A model generated the notes under the pieces. The model was not told the origin of the DNA and ran no database searches. It saw only the letters and a list, made by a program, of their open reading frames with translations. Positions 23,230 to 35,199 of a DNA stretch of 64,000 bases are shown piece by piece (position 1 is the first letter of the stretch; each line of letters begins with the position of its first letter). The position numbers and the translations under genes were made by a program. This stretch comes from Asterella californica (lineage: Eukaryota; Streptophyta; Marchantiopsida; Marchantiales; Aytoniaceae), in NCBI GenBank assembly GCA_036924285.1, contig JAYKYS010000005.1:25270001-25334000 (forward strand), written 5' to 3'.

Positions 23230-26200
23230 ACATGAGAACGTATCTTTTCTCTATGACTACACTGGTCCAATTGCATCCAGTGATGCTACCCTTATTGCTA
23301 ATCTATGTCTACTGTTGGTGCTATCAACTCTACCTTTCTTGGTGTAACCTCTTCTACTATTTTGGTCCAGACACTGTTCTTGTATCTAATTCCATTCTTA
23401 TTTTGACTAGTGTCGATCATGTGATTTTTATTGTGTATAGATTTCTCGTTTTGGCTATGTGTCATCTTATCGGCAGTATTGTTCGTGACGTCAGTCTTGA
23501 CGTTCTCGGTGACAAAGCGTCAATCTTCCTTGATGTTTTCCAGGCTGTTTATCGCCATAGTCACTCTTCACGTTGTTGTTGTGCACATCTGAAGCAATTG
23601 AGTTTTCTCTCCCTTTGCAATTCTCAATCTGACATAATTCTCACCATAAGGATTGTTGACTCTCCGACTCATGTTCTTCTTTATGTTGTTAATTTTGTCT
23701 ATCCTACCGTGACCCGTAATCTTCTTAGTATCACTGATGCTGCTGATCCTACCATGGGTTCCAATCCTCTTCAACTCCGAGATTCTGCCGGTCTTACCGT
23801 GCTATTTAATTTTCTTGGCATCATGACTGTAGGCCCATGTAAGACTATTCTATCCTTGCTGATCCAACGATGGCCCTCCTGATGCACGATCTTGTCCTCT
23901 TTTCCAACATTCATCACTGTCTCTAAGCAGTGGTGTTGCTTGACGTCCTTGTGAGAGGTGTGTGGTTGCTTCATTCGGAGATTGTTGTCGCTACACCTGG
24001 GCATCTCTTGTCGGATCTGGCTATCTTCACTCTCATATGCTCTCTGTTGTCTCTCAGTTGGCTTTGATTGATCTTCCACAACTAAGTGTCACCATCTCTA
24101 TTTGCATTTAGTGTGACAGCGGTATGAGCTCGGGTCCTCTCTGTTTGAATGTTCAATATAAAAGCCCTCAAGTTGACCTTGTTGTCGAAGATAGTCATGG
24201 TTTAAATATATTGGTGGTTCTTCTATCTCTCTATTCATTTTTTCCATTTTGGCTACTTAAGAATGCAGTTCTACTCCCTTGTAATAGCCATCCCTAAGTC
24301 AATCTCCAATCTTTTTGTCTAAAGATTTTCATTCCGTATTCTTCATTCGGTAGTAATGATAGTAGACAAAATAAATGGCATTGCAGATCTTGTCTTACAT
24401 CTTCCATGACAAGCTTCAATGACCTCTACCAAATTATCCGTCTCTCTAATGTGACAGCTAGTATATTATCCTATGTACTTTAGTTCTCTCCATCATCTCT
24501 GCCGTTGCACTCATATGTGTAGTATATCCTCTATCTTTCCGGCACATCTTCTACATTCTCTTGTGTCCATCCTCCATTTGCTAGCTCGGACACGGATGTA
24601 ATACCCACTAAGGATTATTTTCCACATAGTGATCTTAATGCATGCTGGGTATCTCCCCTTAGTCCTTTAAACAATTTGTTCTACTGTTGGTTTGTGAATG
24701 TCATCTACTAGCAGTTATTCAGGAGCTCATCTTACATTATTTGAGGGTGCATTAATTCTGATTATTGTTGATTGGTGAGTCTCCACCCCTTCGCTCATTC
24801 TGTTAGTCTTGTGTTGGCCCATTCCCAGTTTGATATCTGGTGTATGGTCTCTATGTCTTTGTCTATTTCTCTCTTATCTTCTATCCATTCTAGTAATTTT
24901 ACCACTTATGCAGTATCTTCTTCTCACAATCTGCTTCCCAAGATCATTTTCTCTGTGTTAATCCTCCTCCAAATATCTTTCATCTGCCATTCCTAGTTCT
25001 TCGTACCCAACGTATCACTTACTTCTATTTACCACCCTCTACGCTATACGTAGTAAGCAGGTTATCATCGTGGTCTTTGGGAGTTTCTCTTCTTCCCTAT
25101 TAAAGCACAAATGTTGACGAACACTATGTACCAAGCTTTCAATATATTTGTCATGATTGCTAATGTGAACTTTATCCCCCCAGTAGAAGCAGTGTCTATA
25201 CACTCCAATCTTTCTTCTGTCTCTTCCTCTTGTCTCCCAGGTTCACCATCTGAAGTTAGTATGTCCTTGCATGTTGTCATCTTCTTCAGGCTCCTTAAGA
25301 AGAGAGGTGGTCAGCTAGACTTTAAACACCTTCGCCGAAACAAGTGAAGACTTGAGGTCGAGACCACTTTTCTCTTTCCTATTCAGGATGATCTTCTAAG
25401 CTATTAGCTGGTGCTTCTGCTTGTCTTCTTCATTTCTCTCCTATATGAAGTCCTAGCAAGTCCTTTCAACTCTATGTAACTTTTTACTGTTAGCTTCATT
25501 GTCATGAGGGAGTAGACTAGGATAGCTTTGAGGACATGCTTTGTCAAGATTAAACCTACCATGGAAGGAGAAAAATATGTTAGACGACTCGCTTAGTTTC
25601 TTCATCAGCTTCACAAGGATAAACTTGTCCCTCGCTTGTCGAGAACCCTTGCACCCCAGTGGGTATCCTAGGTAGGTCACTATCTCTCCCTCCTTGGCAA
25701 TTTTGCATCCAAATGTGTGTGTGTTCATATGCTTTGGTGAAGTCAAGTTTGACATCAAGCCTTGCTTACTCTTAAAGTGCTCATTTTGTGATTGTTTGTA
25801 TGGTCAAGACATTATCCGTGGTTCTCTTTCCTTTGACGAAACCTTTTTGTTGGTAGTCCACCAGCTTTCCAACAATTTTCTCCATTCTATTTGCTAAGAT
25901 ACAATTTAGTATCTTATATGTAGTTGTGAGCATCATAAGTGACCTCTAGTTCTTCAGGTGTTTCTGTCACCCTCTCTTGGATATGAGTTTGATGACACAT
26001 GTTTTCATCTTCCATGGTAGCTCTTGTTTCTCTCAACACTCCTGTATGAAACGTGCTCATTTTGCTTTCATCAGATTTCAATATTCTTGTATGACTTCTC
26101 TAGTGACCTCGTCAATATCTGATGATTTATTCTTTTTGATGTTTCTCACTATCTCATCTATCTCTTATGTGGTTCAAGAGCTACAGCTTCCTTGACTATG

Positions 26201-26830
26201 AGTTCTTCTCAATCAGATGTTCCAGTATTATGTGTAGTTGTTCTCCTTTGATATCTTGTAGTGAGCACTCCTTTGTGTAGAGTTCCTGGTAATATCTTTG
26301 TATCTCTTGGAGGATTTCTCCTTCTTCTGTTAGTAACTTGTCATCATCGTTTCGTATGCTCTATGTGGTCTGCGTCCTCATTTTTGCTGTAGCTTGGACA
26401 AAGAAAAAGGATGTTGGAGGCATCTGTTACTGCTAACCATTTGACCTGACTCCTTTTCTTCCATCTTAGTTCATCTTTTTGTTCTACTCTGCATCTTTTG
26501 TCTTCCAGCTCTACTAGTTGTGTCCTCAGTTCCTTTATTAGATCTATTGCTATGTGCTCCTCGAGTATTGCAAGTTTTAGCCAGAGTTGTTCTATCGTGC
26601 CGTACTTCTTTCTCATCTCTGTTTGCCTTGCTCTCATGGATCTTCTGAATTTTCTCCATTTCAAGTCTAGCTAATCTGATGGTCTCTACGTGGTTGTCTT
26701 GGATTTTCTGCACATAGTTCCTTGATCACCTTCTTGGTTCTCTGGTCTTTTAGAGTTTCCACCTCTACTTTGAAATATGTTTTCCAGTGAGTTTCTTCCT
26801 TTATTCTCCCCTATAACTCTATTTATACAA
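23230..26830 (-). mobile_element. Decayed LINE (non-LTR retrotransposon), 5'-truncated
   Basis: Read on the minus strand, broken frames follow the order of a plant LINE ORF2. Near 26350-26700 is the linker before reverse transcriptase, with DELRWKKRSQVKWL. Near 26270-26330 is DDDKLLTEEGEILQEIQRYYQELY. Near 25790-26170 the reverse transcriptase fragments include NCILANRMEKIVGKLVDYQQKGF and the start of DFTKAY. Near 25590-25720 is the thumb with YLGYPLGCK. Near 24545 a Cys-rich CRRC stretch recalls the zf-RVT domain. Many stops and frameshifts show it is dead. No endonuclease is seen upstream of 26830, so the 5' end is lost. The segment below about 24400 is assigned only by composition. Confidence 0.8.
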
Positions 26831-28560
26831 GAACAATATGATGTTAAGATAGTGTTTGCGTACTAAGACATGTTATTCTTTTCTTTGTTACTATAGCAGT
26901 ACAGATTAATTTAACATCGTTGGATTCATCTCAATCTAAGATTTTTAATGGTGCATTCATATCCATAATCTGATAGTAAAATTCAACCGGTCAGTTATGA
27001 TGATGTATGTAATGAGATGTTTTAAGTCTTATGAATATCATTTACGGGAATGCACTTTGAAGCAAATGAGACTAGATAACAAAGACAAAGAAAGAGATGA
27101 GAAGAAGACTCAAGATCGAGCAAATCTTCTTATCTTGAGTTTTCACTGAGTAAATAATGTTCTGATTACAAACTAAAGGATTATCGTAGTTTTTACGTGT
27201 TTCAAGTTGATAACAACTAGAAGTTTCACGTTTTCTCTAAAAGATATACTTTTCACATCAACATGGTACATCTCACGTCAGTCGCATGCTACTACCAATT
27301 TTTAAACAATCCGTCATGAATAATTTCAATACTTCAAATCCATTTCTCACCTTATAACTGAAATAGCTCGTTTAGAGACTTCGAATACAAAAACTCTAAG
27401 AAAATGTGAATACTTTCCATATAAAAAGTACTTTTACTTTCTAGTAAAAGTAGTTCATTCAATATAAAAAATAAGGAAACCATATCAACTTCAGTATTAA
27501 CTATTAACTATAAAATGAAAATTAAGATAATTTATATTTATCGTAATATTTTTAAAAACTATTTTTCAAATTATATTTAATTTTGCTTTCAGTTACTAGT
27601 ATATTAATTATTATGTTTCTCCTGTTTTTTAAAAAAATACCACAAAGTTTTAAAATTTATAAGCATAATAATCAAGATACTAAATTACAGAAAAGAAAGT
27701 TATTAAAAATCTAACCACCTGATCCTTTATTGAAATGCGGAATCAACTAAAATAATAGATTAAATATCGAGACTTAAATTAGTTAGTAAGATAGGGAACC
27801 ATTTTTTTTCAATAGATTGCGGATACGAAGTGGCCAAAACACAACGAGGAATTAAAATGTGAAACTGGTTCAATTCAGTTGGTTTTTGTATATTCTACAT
27901 ATCGTAAGTAGTAATTTATATATACTAGGGCTATCATATGAACTCAAGGCTGCTAAATCTTTGCTCAATGTCTTATATACTATATGCTATTTATATATAC
28001 ATGTAATATAGATAGGATGGACGGACTACAGGATCAGAAAGTTTGAACTTTTCGTTGAGATGTTCTATCTTTTATGGAAATTGAAATTCAAAGCTATTCA
28101 TCAAAATTCACAAATTGGAAAGATTCCAAAGTCTCATCTTAGTTTATCATCAGTGTAACGAAAAGGAGATAAATCGAGACTGATTGCTTAGTACTGTATG
28201 GTTTATGGGTTTAGTTTTCTTACTTCCAAGTGTTTAAATCTGGTTTGGTTCGTGTGATTCATGGAATTCAATTCTAGACTTTCTTTAACTATTTTATACT
28301 TTTCGTTTCTCTGTAAAATCTGATGATTATCGAGTTCTTACTTTTCATAGAATATTGGATAAGTATTCTATGCCTTTCTTTATAGGAAAATTTTAATTTT
28401 ATTTTGTTTTAAATTTTTTTGTAAACTTTCATGGATATTAGCAATAAGTTCTCTTACTTTTGATTTCAACGGTTTTAGATTTATTTATTAATATCTTTAC
28501 ATTTTCTTTTCTAAACCTATTATAAATGTCATGACGAACCAGTCGATTCTATAATTTTTT
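26831..28560. other. AT-rich DNA with a small perfect hairpin
   Basis: No gene is seen. A 10-bp perfect inverted repeat (27429-27438 with 27443-27452) encloses a ttct loop. Confidence 0.5.
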
Positions 28561-29150
28561 CCCCGCACGTGACGTTTGTCGTCTTCCCCAGGAGTAGAGT
28601 TAACTGTAACTTTCTACTCGTCTGTCTGGTCACGGCTTCAAACGAACGAGACACCAAACATACTGGAGGCGGCCGGTCATTCTTGCCTTTTGTGAATTAC
28701 CGTATGATATTGTATGTACAAAATATAACCGACAAAGTTAGGTTACATATACAACGAAATCATGGGTTTGACCAGCTAAAAGTTCGATTGAAAACGTCTT
28801 TACGTGGAGTCGGAGAGAAAAGAAAGAAGAACTTGGCGACCAAAGGTTGACTACGATATGTATGAGAACAAGGATAGCGCGTTCGAATCTTTAGTCAGCA
28901 TTGACGTGGAAAGTCAAGAACCAAAAGGGCAGCTGGGAGCATCAGACAAACCAGGGTCTTGATTCTTGAACGCCGGAGCGGCCCACTGTTCTGCTGCAGT
29001 TGATAGTCTGGTTCGGCCAGTGGGCTCCAGTGACATACAGATTGGGTGGGCTACAAAAAGGTCCAGACACCAACTAATCAGCACTGCATCACATCAGATC
29101 ATGTAGGTCCCACACTTACAGTCCGAAAGAGGAAGGCGCTTCATTTCTTC
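28560..29150. other. GC-richer island in AT-rich DNA, no gene recognised
   Basis: Composition is closer to the gene regions than to the flanks. A plus-strand frame (28569-28850) lacks an ATG near its start and has no family resemblance. It may be a fragment of an element or an unrecognised exon. Confidence 0.35.
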
Positions 29151-31030
29151 TTGGGATTAAGTACATAATACACTGCATTATTCATTTTTCTTCCTTTCTT
29201 GGCACCTTGTGCATGACACACGTTTTGCTTCAGGAGAAATAACGTGTACTTTATAAAACTTCAATGTGATTACCAGTTCTTGACGTGGCTGGGAAGAAGA
29301 CAAGTATGATATGAGCAGCAAAGTCAAGAGAGTGGATTAACTGAAAGTGAGAAGTTCAGTTATGAGAATGGTAAACTATTGCAAGCGTTGATGGTAAAAG
29401 AATACTTATCTAAAGGGTATAGATGTCATCATATCTACCAAGGAGATGAAGCAGTCAAATAATCTCAGAAATAGTTCATTATACTTACATGGTGAAATTT
29501 ATATGACTAATTGAAAATAGTTAAAATTAATATTCTATAATTACTTGTTAGATTTAGAACAGACTTGGCCACTATGAGAAGAAAGAATTCATAAATGAAA
29601 TGTGTGCAATGGCTCTCGTCTTATTATAAACCCGAAGAATGAATGACACGATATGAAATATTGATAATATATTCTGTAATATCTAATAATTTTGACCTAA
29701 CTTCTCCAAGAAGAAGGGTTTGGTGTCCATATGATCTTGGAGAGGGTGATATGCATGCATCAAGTATCGATAATACTGTCCATACATGCCCTTTCGACAT
29801 CCTTTGCTGAGCGTTACAAACCATCAATCAAAATAATATCATTAGTGACACGATAATACACAGAAACAGTATAATTGGCATAATAATATCATTATACTAT
29901 CGTGTTGGTTATAGACGAACTGAGCGGACGTTGTTTTCTGCATGCGGACAGGACAGAAGTCAAAGGAACACTTGCCATGCAACGTGACATTTCTGACTTT
30001 TTCTTACATTCCCTCCAGTAACCTAAACGACTTTAACCTCAACTGTTTATATCATGCAACTTGAGGTATCGATATAGAGGTATCCGGAAGAAGAGAAGCG
30101 TTGGAAAAGGAGGAAATTTAAGTAATGTGAGGGGAAGGAGTGACGGATAGCCAAGTAAAATATCTTTACAACTATCTTCTAAAAGTTTGTTTATTTACGA
30201 TATATATTATGTATAGTGCACTGGACCTGGATATATTAATAGAAAATGTAATATTAAAATATTTTTCTTGTTTAAGCCTGAGTATAACTCCAAGTGCTCC
30301 GGGTGATCTAGAAGATTTTATTTTATGGATTTATTTGTAAAGAATATGAGAAATTTAACCGTTATATAAAAAGTAGTTTTGGTTACTAGGTCTTCATCCC
30401 AATTTAGATTCTGTGAAATAAAGAATCAACTTAAAGTTATTCATCAATTTTACAAGTTACGATTCATCTCCAGACAAACTAATGAATATTGATAGAGAAA
30501 TGTTAAAATAAAGTTTTCGAGTTTTCTTAGAGAGAAAAGAATCTTCTCTTTAGACCGAGAATACAAAGAAGAAAAATATATATTTTATTTTATACTTTTA
30601 TACTCATACTCGAGGTTTAAGCAACAATGCATGTCTATTCTCAATATGCATGAGGTATTATGCTTGGTTCGTGTAGAATCATAGGACATGGAGAAAGATT
30701 AAACCCATAAATATTAAGCGGAGAATTTCAAGCTCTTGCATATTTCTTGTGTCGCTTGACGAATGAAAATTAAAAACTGTAAACTCATGTTTAATCTACC
30801 AAGACGTGCGAAAATAAATTAGTACAGTTGAGAAGAGGTTGATAAACACATACATGCTTCAAGAAGTACATGACGTATGCAGTGATTCACACATTCCAAA
30901 AGTAAAACAGTTCTAGTTAACAGATATTGAATCGTTGCTAGTTCAATATTACATGCAACTTGAGGTTTTTGCAGTAGAGAATGAAAAAGACAAGTGCAAA
31001 GACTGAAATTCAGTTATAGAACTGGGGGCT
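29151..31030. other. AT-rich DNA with hairpin remnants
   Basis: No gene is seen. It contains a probable hairpin-family copy (29686-29733). The 14-base word catgcaacttgagg occurs exactly at 30053 and 30952. There are also repeated aataatatcatta and 8-bp inverted repeats around 29831-29905. Confidence 0.5.
29686..29733 (+). repeat. Probable 20-8-20 hairpin element, decayed copy
   Basis: The geometry matches the family: a left arm ending cctaacttct, an 8-base spacer ccaagaag, and a right arm starting aagggtttggt. A second possible stem (atcttggagagggtgatatgc) follows in the usual place. Confidence 0.5.
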
Positions 31031-31034
31031 GCAT

Positions 31035-31113
31035 ACCACTTGGGACACCGAAGATCGGTGTACCAAGTGGTTTAGCTTACAGTTTTCTAAGAGAAAGTTA
31101 GTTGGTTCAATCC
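31035..31113 (+). other. Near-perfect hairpin followed by a tRNA-like B box
   Basis: Arms 31035-31051 and 31055-31071 pair over 16 of 17 positions with a 3-base loop. The right arm (ccaagtggttt) resembles a tRNA A-box region, and ggttcaatccc at 31103-31113 resembles a B box at plausible spacing. No full cloverleaf can be drawn. A decayed tRNA-derived SINE or tRNA pseudogene is the likeliest reading. Confidence 0.35.
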
Positions 31114-31190
31114 CTTGTGCGCATGGTTGGATGTGTATGCTGCTGCAAACTGTTAATGAAGCTTCTGGTCCGAGTCCCGCTATGGTGTAC

Positions 31191-31305
31191 TCATATGGAC
31201 AGTCTCATGGTCCTCCATGTCTTTTGATGGTGGACTCACATGGACAGTCTCATGGTCCTCCATGTCTTTTGATGGTGGACTCACATGGACAATCTCATGG
31301 TCCTC
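31191..31305 (+). repeat. 45-bp tandem repeat, about 2.5 units
   Basis: Units start at 31191, 31236 and 31281 and are almost identical. The period is 15 codons, so an open frame (31131-31346) translates it as a repeated SHGQSHGPPCLLMVD peptide. No start context or homology supports a gene. Confidence 0.9.
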
Positions 31306-31319
31306 GAAGAAACCAAGGG

Positions 31320-32700
31320 ACAGGTATACCATTTACCATACTCTAGAAGAAGACATTTTTGTGATTATCTCAAAATTAATTAAAGGATAATCTTCAAGAA
31401 AATGTTTAAATAAACAGAAAAGTAACTTATGTTTATTCAAGTTTGACTCATAGTATAATCTTTACTTCTTTATGTGCAACGTAAGTTTACGCAAGGAAAA
31501 TCCAAGGAGAAAGAATAAAATAAATTCTAATTTTAAATTGTGACCTTTCCACGAAGTATCCAAAGGGAAGAAAGAATCTGAAATTCATTCTTTATTTTTA
31601 ATTTCACTGTAGTTTATAATAAAAAGGTCTCATGAAGAAGGTTTTAGTAATGAACCCAAGTTACTGATTGTCGGAAAAAGAAAATGTAGTAGTCGTGAGA
31701 AATCTATTCAGTTTTCTTTTTGTCTGTACCAAAAATAAATAATAGTAAAGTGTTCTAATATTTAACGATGACTAGCATCGAACGACGGCTAGGTAATTCA
31801 TCAATCGTGCTACAATTACCTCTTTTAACTCTTGCTGCAAGTAGGAGGTCTATCTTCTGAAACTTATTAATTTTACTTAATTTTCTAATTAAGTAAAATT
31901 AACTGTCAAAGTTAAGTAGAAATATCCTCAACGATTGAAAGGGGAAAATTATATTTCTCTACGGTTAGCTTTTTACAGAGTCGCAGATCGTTTTGGGTCA
32001 CTTTTATGAGTTTTCTTATTAATTATATTTTACTCCTGAGACTTAGAATAATCAGTCTGAACAATAGATTTCTCTACTGCAAAAAATAACTGACAAAACC
32101 AATGAAATTAGAGTAGGAAAACGCCCACTGCGTTTCCTGCTTGCACCTCTTGACCAGCGCTCGAGGCTAATCGACATTCTTTGTATTTTCAACCGGCTGG
32201 AGTTCTAAAAAGTCGAGTTAAAATGATTTAAGTCAGATTTTTTGCAGGTTAAAGTTTTACAAAATGATAAATTATTTATTAAGAAAACAAAAAAAACTAA
32301 TAAATGATTGAGAAAAACCAATTCCCGTTCATTGCCGTCGGATAATTTCCGGTTCTCAGAACTTTTTACCCCGAACTTTTTACCCCGAGCGATGCTCTTG
32401 ACTAACCGAAGTCGTAACTCGTTCCCCCGAGTAAGGAATCTTCAGAAATGTTCTCCTTTTCAGATATAGAAAGGAAAATAAGTTCTTGTCTTCTAGCTCG
32501 TAACTTACGAGTCGTAAGAATGATCAAACATGTTTCTTTTGTTCGCATGTCTTGCGCCCAAAATTCTAAGCAGCACTAGATACGACAGAACTGGCAAAAG
32601 CGAAAAAGCCAAAGAGAAGAAAAGGAACTTTTACTGGTAGTGCAAGATATTCCTAACGTTTTGTACTTCTCCTCCTTTGACCGCCAAGGAGAAGACGATC
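31320..32700. other. AT-rich DNA with a perfect 16-bp hairpin
   Basis: Arms 31867-31882 and 31887-31902 are perfect inverted repeats with loop ttct. Near 32361-32390 the 15-base word aactttttaccccga occurs twice. At about 32408 a 19-base block shared with 2327 occurs. No gene is recognised. Confidence 0.5.
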
Positions 32701-32739
32701 GGTACGTACGGTTTACGGGCGATAGTTGCTTACGGGTTT

Positions 32740-32850
32740 ACGTACGGGAGAAAGTTACTTGGCCCTTCGGGTCCTTCTTTCCTTTGTAAAGTTTGATGGG
32801 TCTTTCTATCCGTTTGCTATTCATTGCGTCGCGTGTTTTCCCGTACGGTT
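32740..32850 (+). repeat. Dispersed repeat, copy C of three
   Basis: The core 32748-32850 matches copies A and B. It carries an extra 15-20 bases between the tttgatgg and cattgcgtcgcg blocks. It is bracketed by a 9-bp inverted repeat (cgtacggga / tcccgtacg), which the other copies do not clearly show. Confidence 0.75.
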
Positions 32851-33029
32851 TCTTCTCATTCGAGACACGAGAGAGAAATGTCCGTGCAAGACCTGCAGCA
32901 GTGCAGCTGCATGGAGCCTTCGATGCACTAGATAGCACAACCCTGACCTCTGATCCACTAGCACCTCTAAGGCTGTACTGTTGAACAATAAATGTGCGAT
33001 AAGCATGGAGATGCAGAAGCCAATCGGTC

Positions 33030-34255
33030 ATGATTCATGTGAGAAACTTATAGGGTGACCGGTGATGTAAGACGTCTCACGTTACTTTTACCTTTCCCGG
33101 AGTAGAATTATTAACCACTCACTTTTTGGTCACTATACTTATGTTACTTGATGTCATGCGAGTCGTCATGAATCCTGACCGTCCGATGAATTAACAAATA
33201 ACCATATGTTACTATTTTCATGCAACGTAAGGTAATTAATTACAGTAATTAATATGAGTAGAGTTAACGTGTTGTTAACCTAGGGCACCGTAAACGCACC
33301 AAGGCATCTTGTGAATTCGGTACGGTCTGTGCTGCGAAAATGTTTAGACCACTAGAATGACAGAGAGCCATGTGTTCCCGTACAGAATATTTACGGTTTA
33401 ATCGTTTCTGCAGCAAAAACTTCTGGTAGCCAGTGGTTGACTAGCCAGCCATAGTGGCCATTTCGCCACAGATGAAACAAACATTTAAATTCTTTTTAGG
33501 GGAAAATGATTCGTTCTTCACTTTTCTACTTTTTCCAAAAGTAGTTTTACATAAAGATAATATATTATGTTATTACCACATCAGGTATATGTGATAGTAA
33601 TATATGATAATACTTCGAAGTTTTGTCCATAAAGTAGTTATTCACTATTTTTGGTCACCAAATGTGTTAAGAAGAATTGTTAGGTAATTTAGATAATTAT
33701 TTTTAATTATTTTTTGTAGTTGGTAAAGGAGTAGATTGACCTCTACGGTAATGATTGACATTTAGTGCAAAATGTTACTCACAGAATTCCGTTTGTGATT
33801 TTAATCTCCATGAATGTGTAATAATAGAGGATTTAGAAAGAAAATTAGAGGGAGGACCAAGAGATCTATGTATTACAATAAATCCAAATTTTAAACACGG
33901 CTAGAGTGTGCAGAGTCACTCTTAACAAAGCACATAAGTGAGATAAAAAAATTTAGACTTGAACTGGAAATTAGCAATTACAACCAAGGAACTGTCATAA
34001 ACTTTAAATTACAGACCACTTCCATGGTGATTACAATCCCACCGCCATAAAAAGTGTTATGAATGTATTCGTAATCCTTTGCAACCCATGTTTGAAACCT
34101 CTGGAAACCCCTGATTTTCTGATAATACAAGTTTCTGTAATAAAGAGTTTCATTCACTGGTGTATCACAACTCATAGTTGACATATAGTATTTTCGTGTA
34201 ACCAATTCTTGCGAAACTGCGAGTATAGTGCAGAGATAACTGAAGAAAAGGCACC
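33030..34255. other. Intergenic DNA, no gene recognised
   Basis: Mostly AT-rich. A minus-strand frame (33978-34262) has no recognisable domain and abuts the transposase pseudogene. It may be the element's flank or untranslated part. Confidence 0.4.
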
Positions 34256-34260
34256 AAGGC

Positions 34261-35190
34261 ACCTGGTGGGTGAAAGAGCGATCGTTAATCTGGTTTGATT
34301 ACTATCTTCTGCAGTCTTTTGAACAGGATCGGTGGCTTAAATGCATAAGAATGCCTGGGGATGTTTTCTTGTGGATATGTAATGAGTTAAGTCCATTTTC
34401 GAAGGGGCGTGCTTGTGGAAGTTAGAGTGGGTGCTGTATGGTTCAGGTTGCATAGCCGCAAGGACAAGAAATGGCTCGCGTTTTTGCTGGTTTTCAGCAA
34501 AAATACACCTTACAGAACTGTCAAGGAGCCATCGACGGCTCTCATATACAGATTAAAACCCCTATAGGCCAGAGTACTGCAGTGGATTTACTACAATCGC
34601 AAAAGGTATCACAATCTTGTACTTCAGGGAATAGTAGATTCGGACGGGATCTTTCTGAACATCAGTACAGGCATGTCGGGTAACACAAATGACCGTCGAG
34701 TGGTCCAACGTCCCAGCTGCACAAGTTTATACAGTACTGCACGAGCAGGTAGTGATCATCAATGCTAGCACTCATTTGAAGCCTTATCTATGGGAGGACA
34801 GTGGACGAGTATACTATGTTTCCTTGGTTGATGATTGCTTACGCTGTTCACCATGGAAGTTCAGGATTGCAAGAACTGTCGACCGAACTTCATATACGAG
34901 GTGATCTATGTGTGGATCAAGCGCTTGGGATTCTTAAGGCAAGATTCCCCATTCTCAGCATAGGCATATCTTCTTTAGTGGAAAATGGACAGCGAAGCTG
35001 GTTCACAGTATATGTATACTACACAATAATTTGGTGAAGAAATGGGTGGCTCTTATGGATCGATCACTAGAATCATTCTCTCGCTCAGCAGGGTCAGTTG
35101 TATCCGGAGTGAATAGTCTACGGCCAGGCGAATCTGGTGAGGAGATGCGTAGAGCATTAGCGGAGTACTTAGCTTTTTCCATTTGATTTC
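34261..35190 (+). pseudogene. PIF/Harbinger transposase pseudogene
   Basis: Broken plus-strand frames give the order of a Harbinger-type DDE nuclease. First come FEQDRWLKCIRMPGDVF near 34318-34360, then CQGAIDGSHIQIKTP near 34518-34562 with the first catalytic Asp. Next is VLQGIVDSDGIF, read in a shifted frame near 34617-34660. A region equivalent to the family GDxxYPLLPW block lies near 34795-34830, and DQALGILKARFPIL near 34914-34960 corresponds to the ERxFGxLKxRF block. Several frameshifts and stops make it inactive. The functional enzyme cuts and pastes DNA transposons and may mobilise MITEs. Terminal repeats were not found. Confidence 0.85.
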
Positions 35191-35199
35191 GTTCAATGA

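Noticed and set aside
23232..23882. 216-codon plus-strand open frame, the longest uninterrupted frame in the window
   Set aside because: It lies next to, and probably antisense to, the decayed LINE. The protein is a low-information hydrophobic string without a domain. The purine-rich opposite strand explains the lack of stops.
31035..31113. Functional tRNA gene
   Set aside because: Only A- and B-box-like words are present. No acceptor stem or anticodon arm can be drawn.
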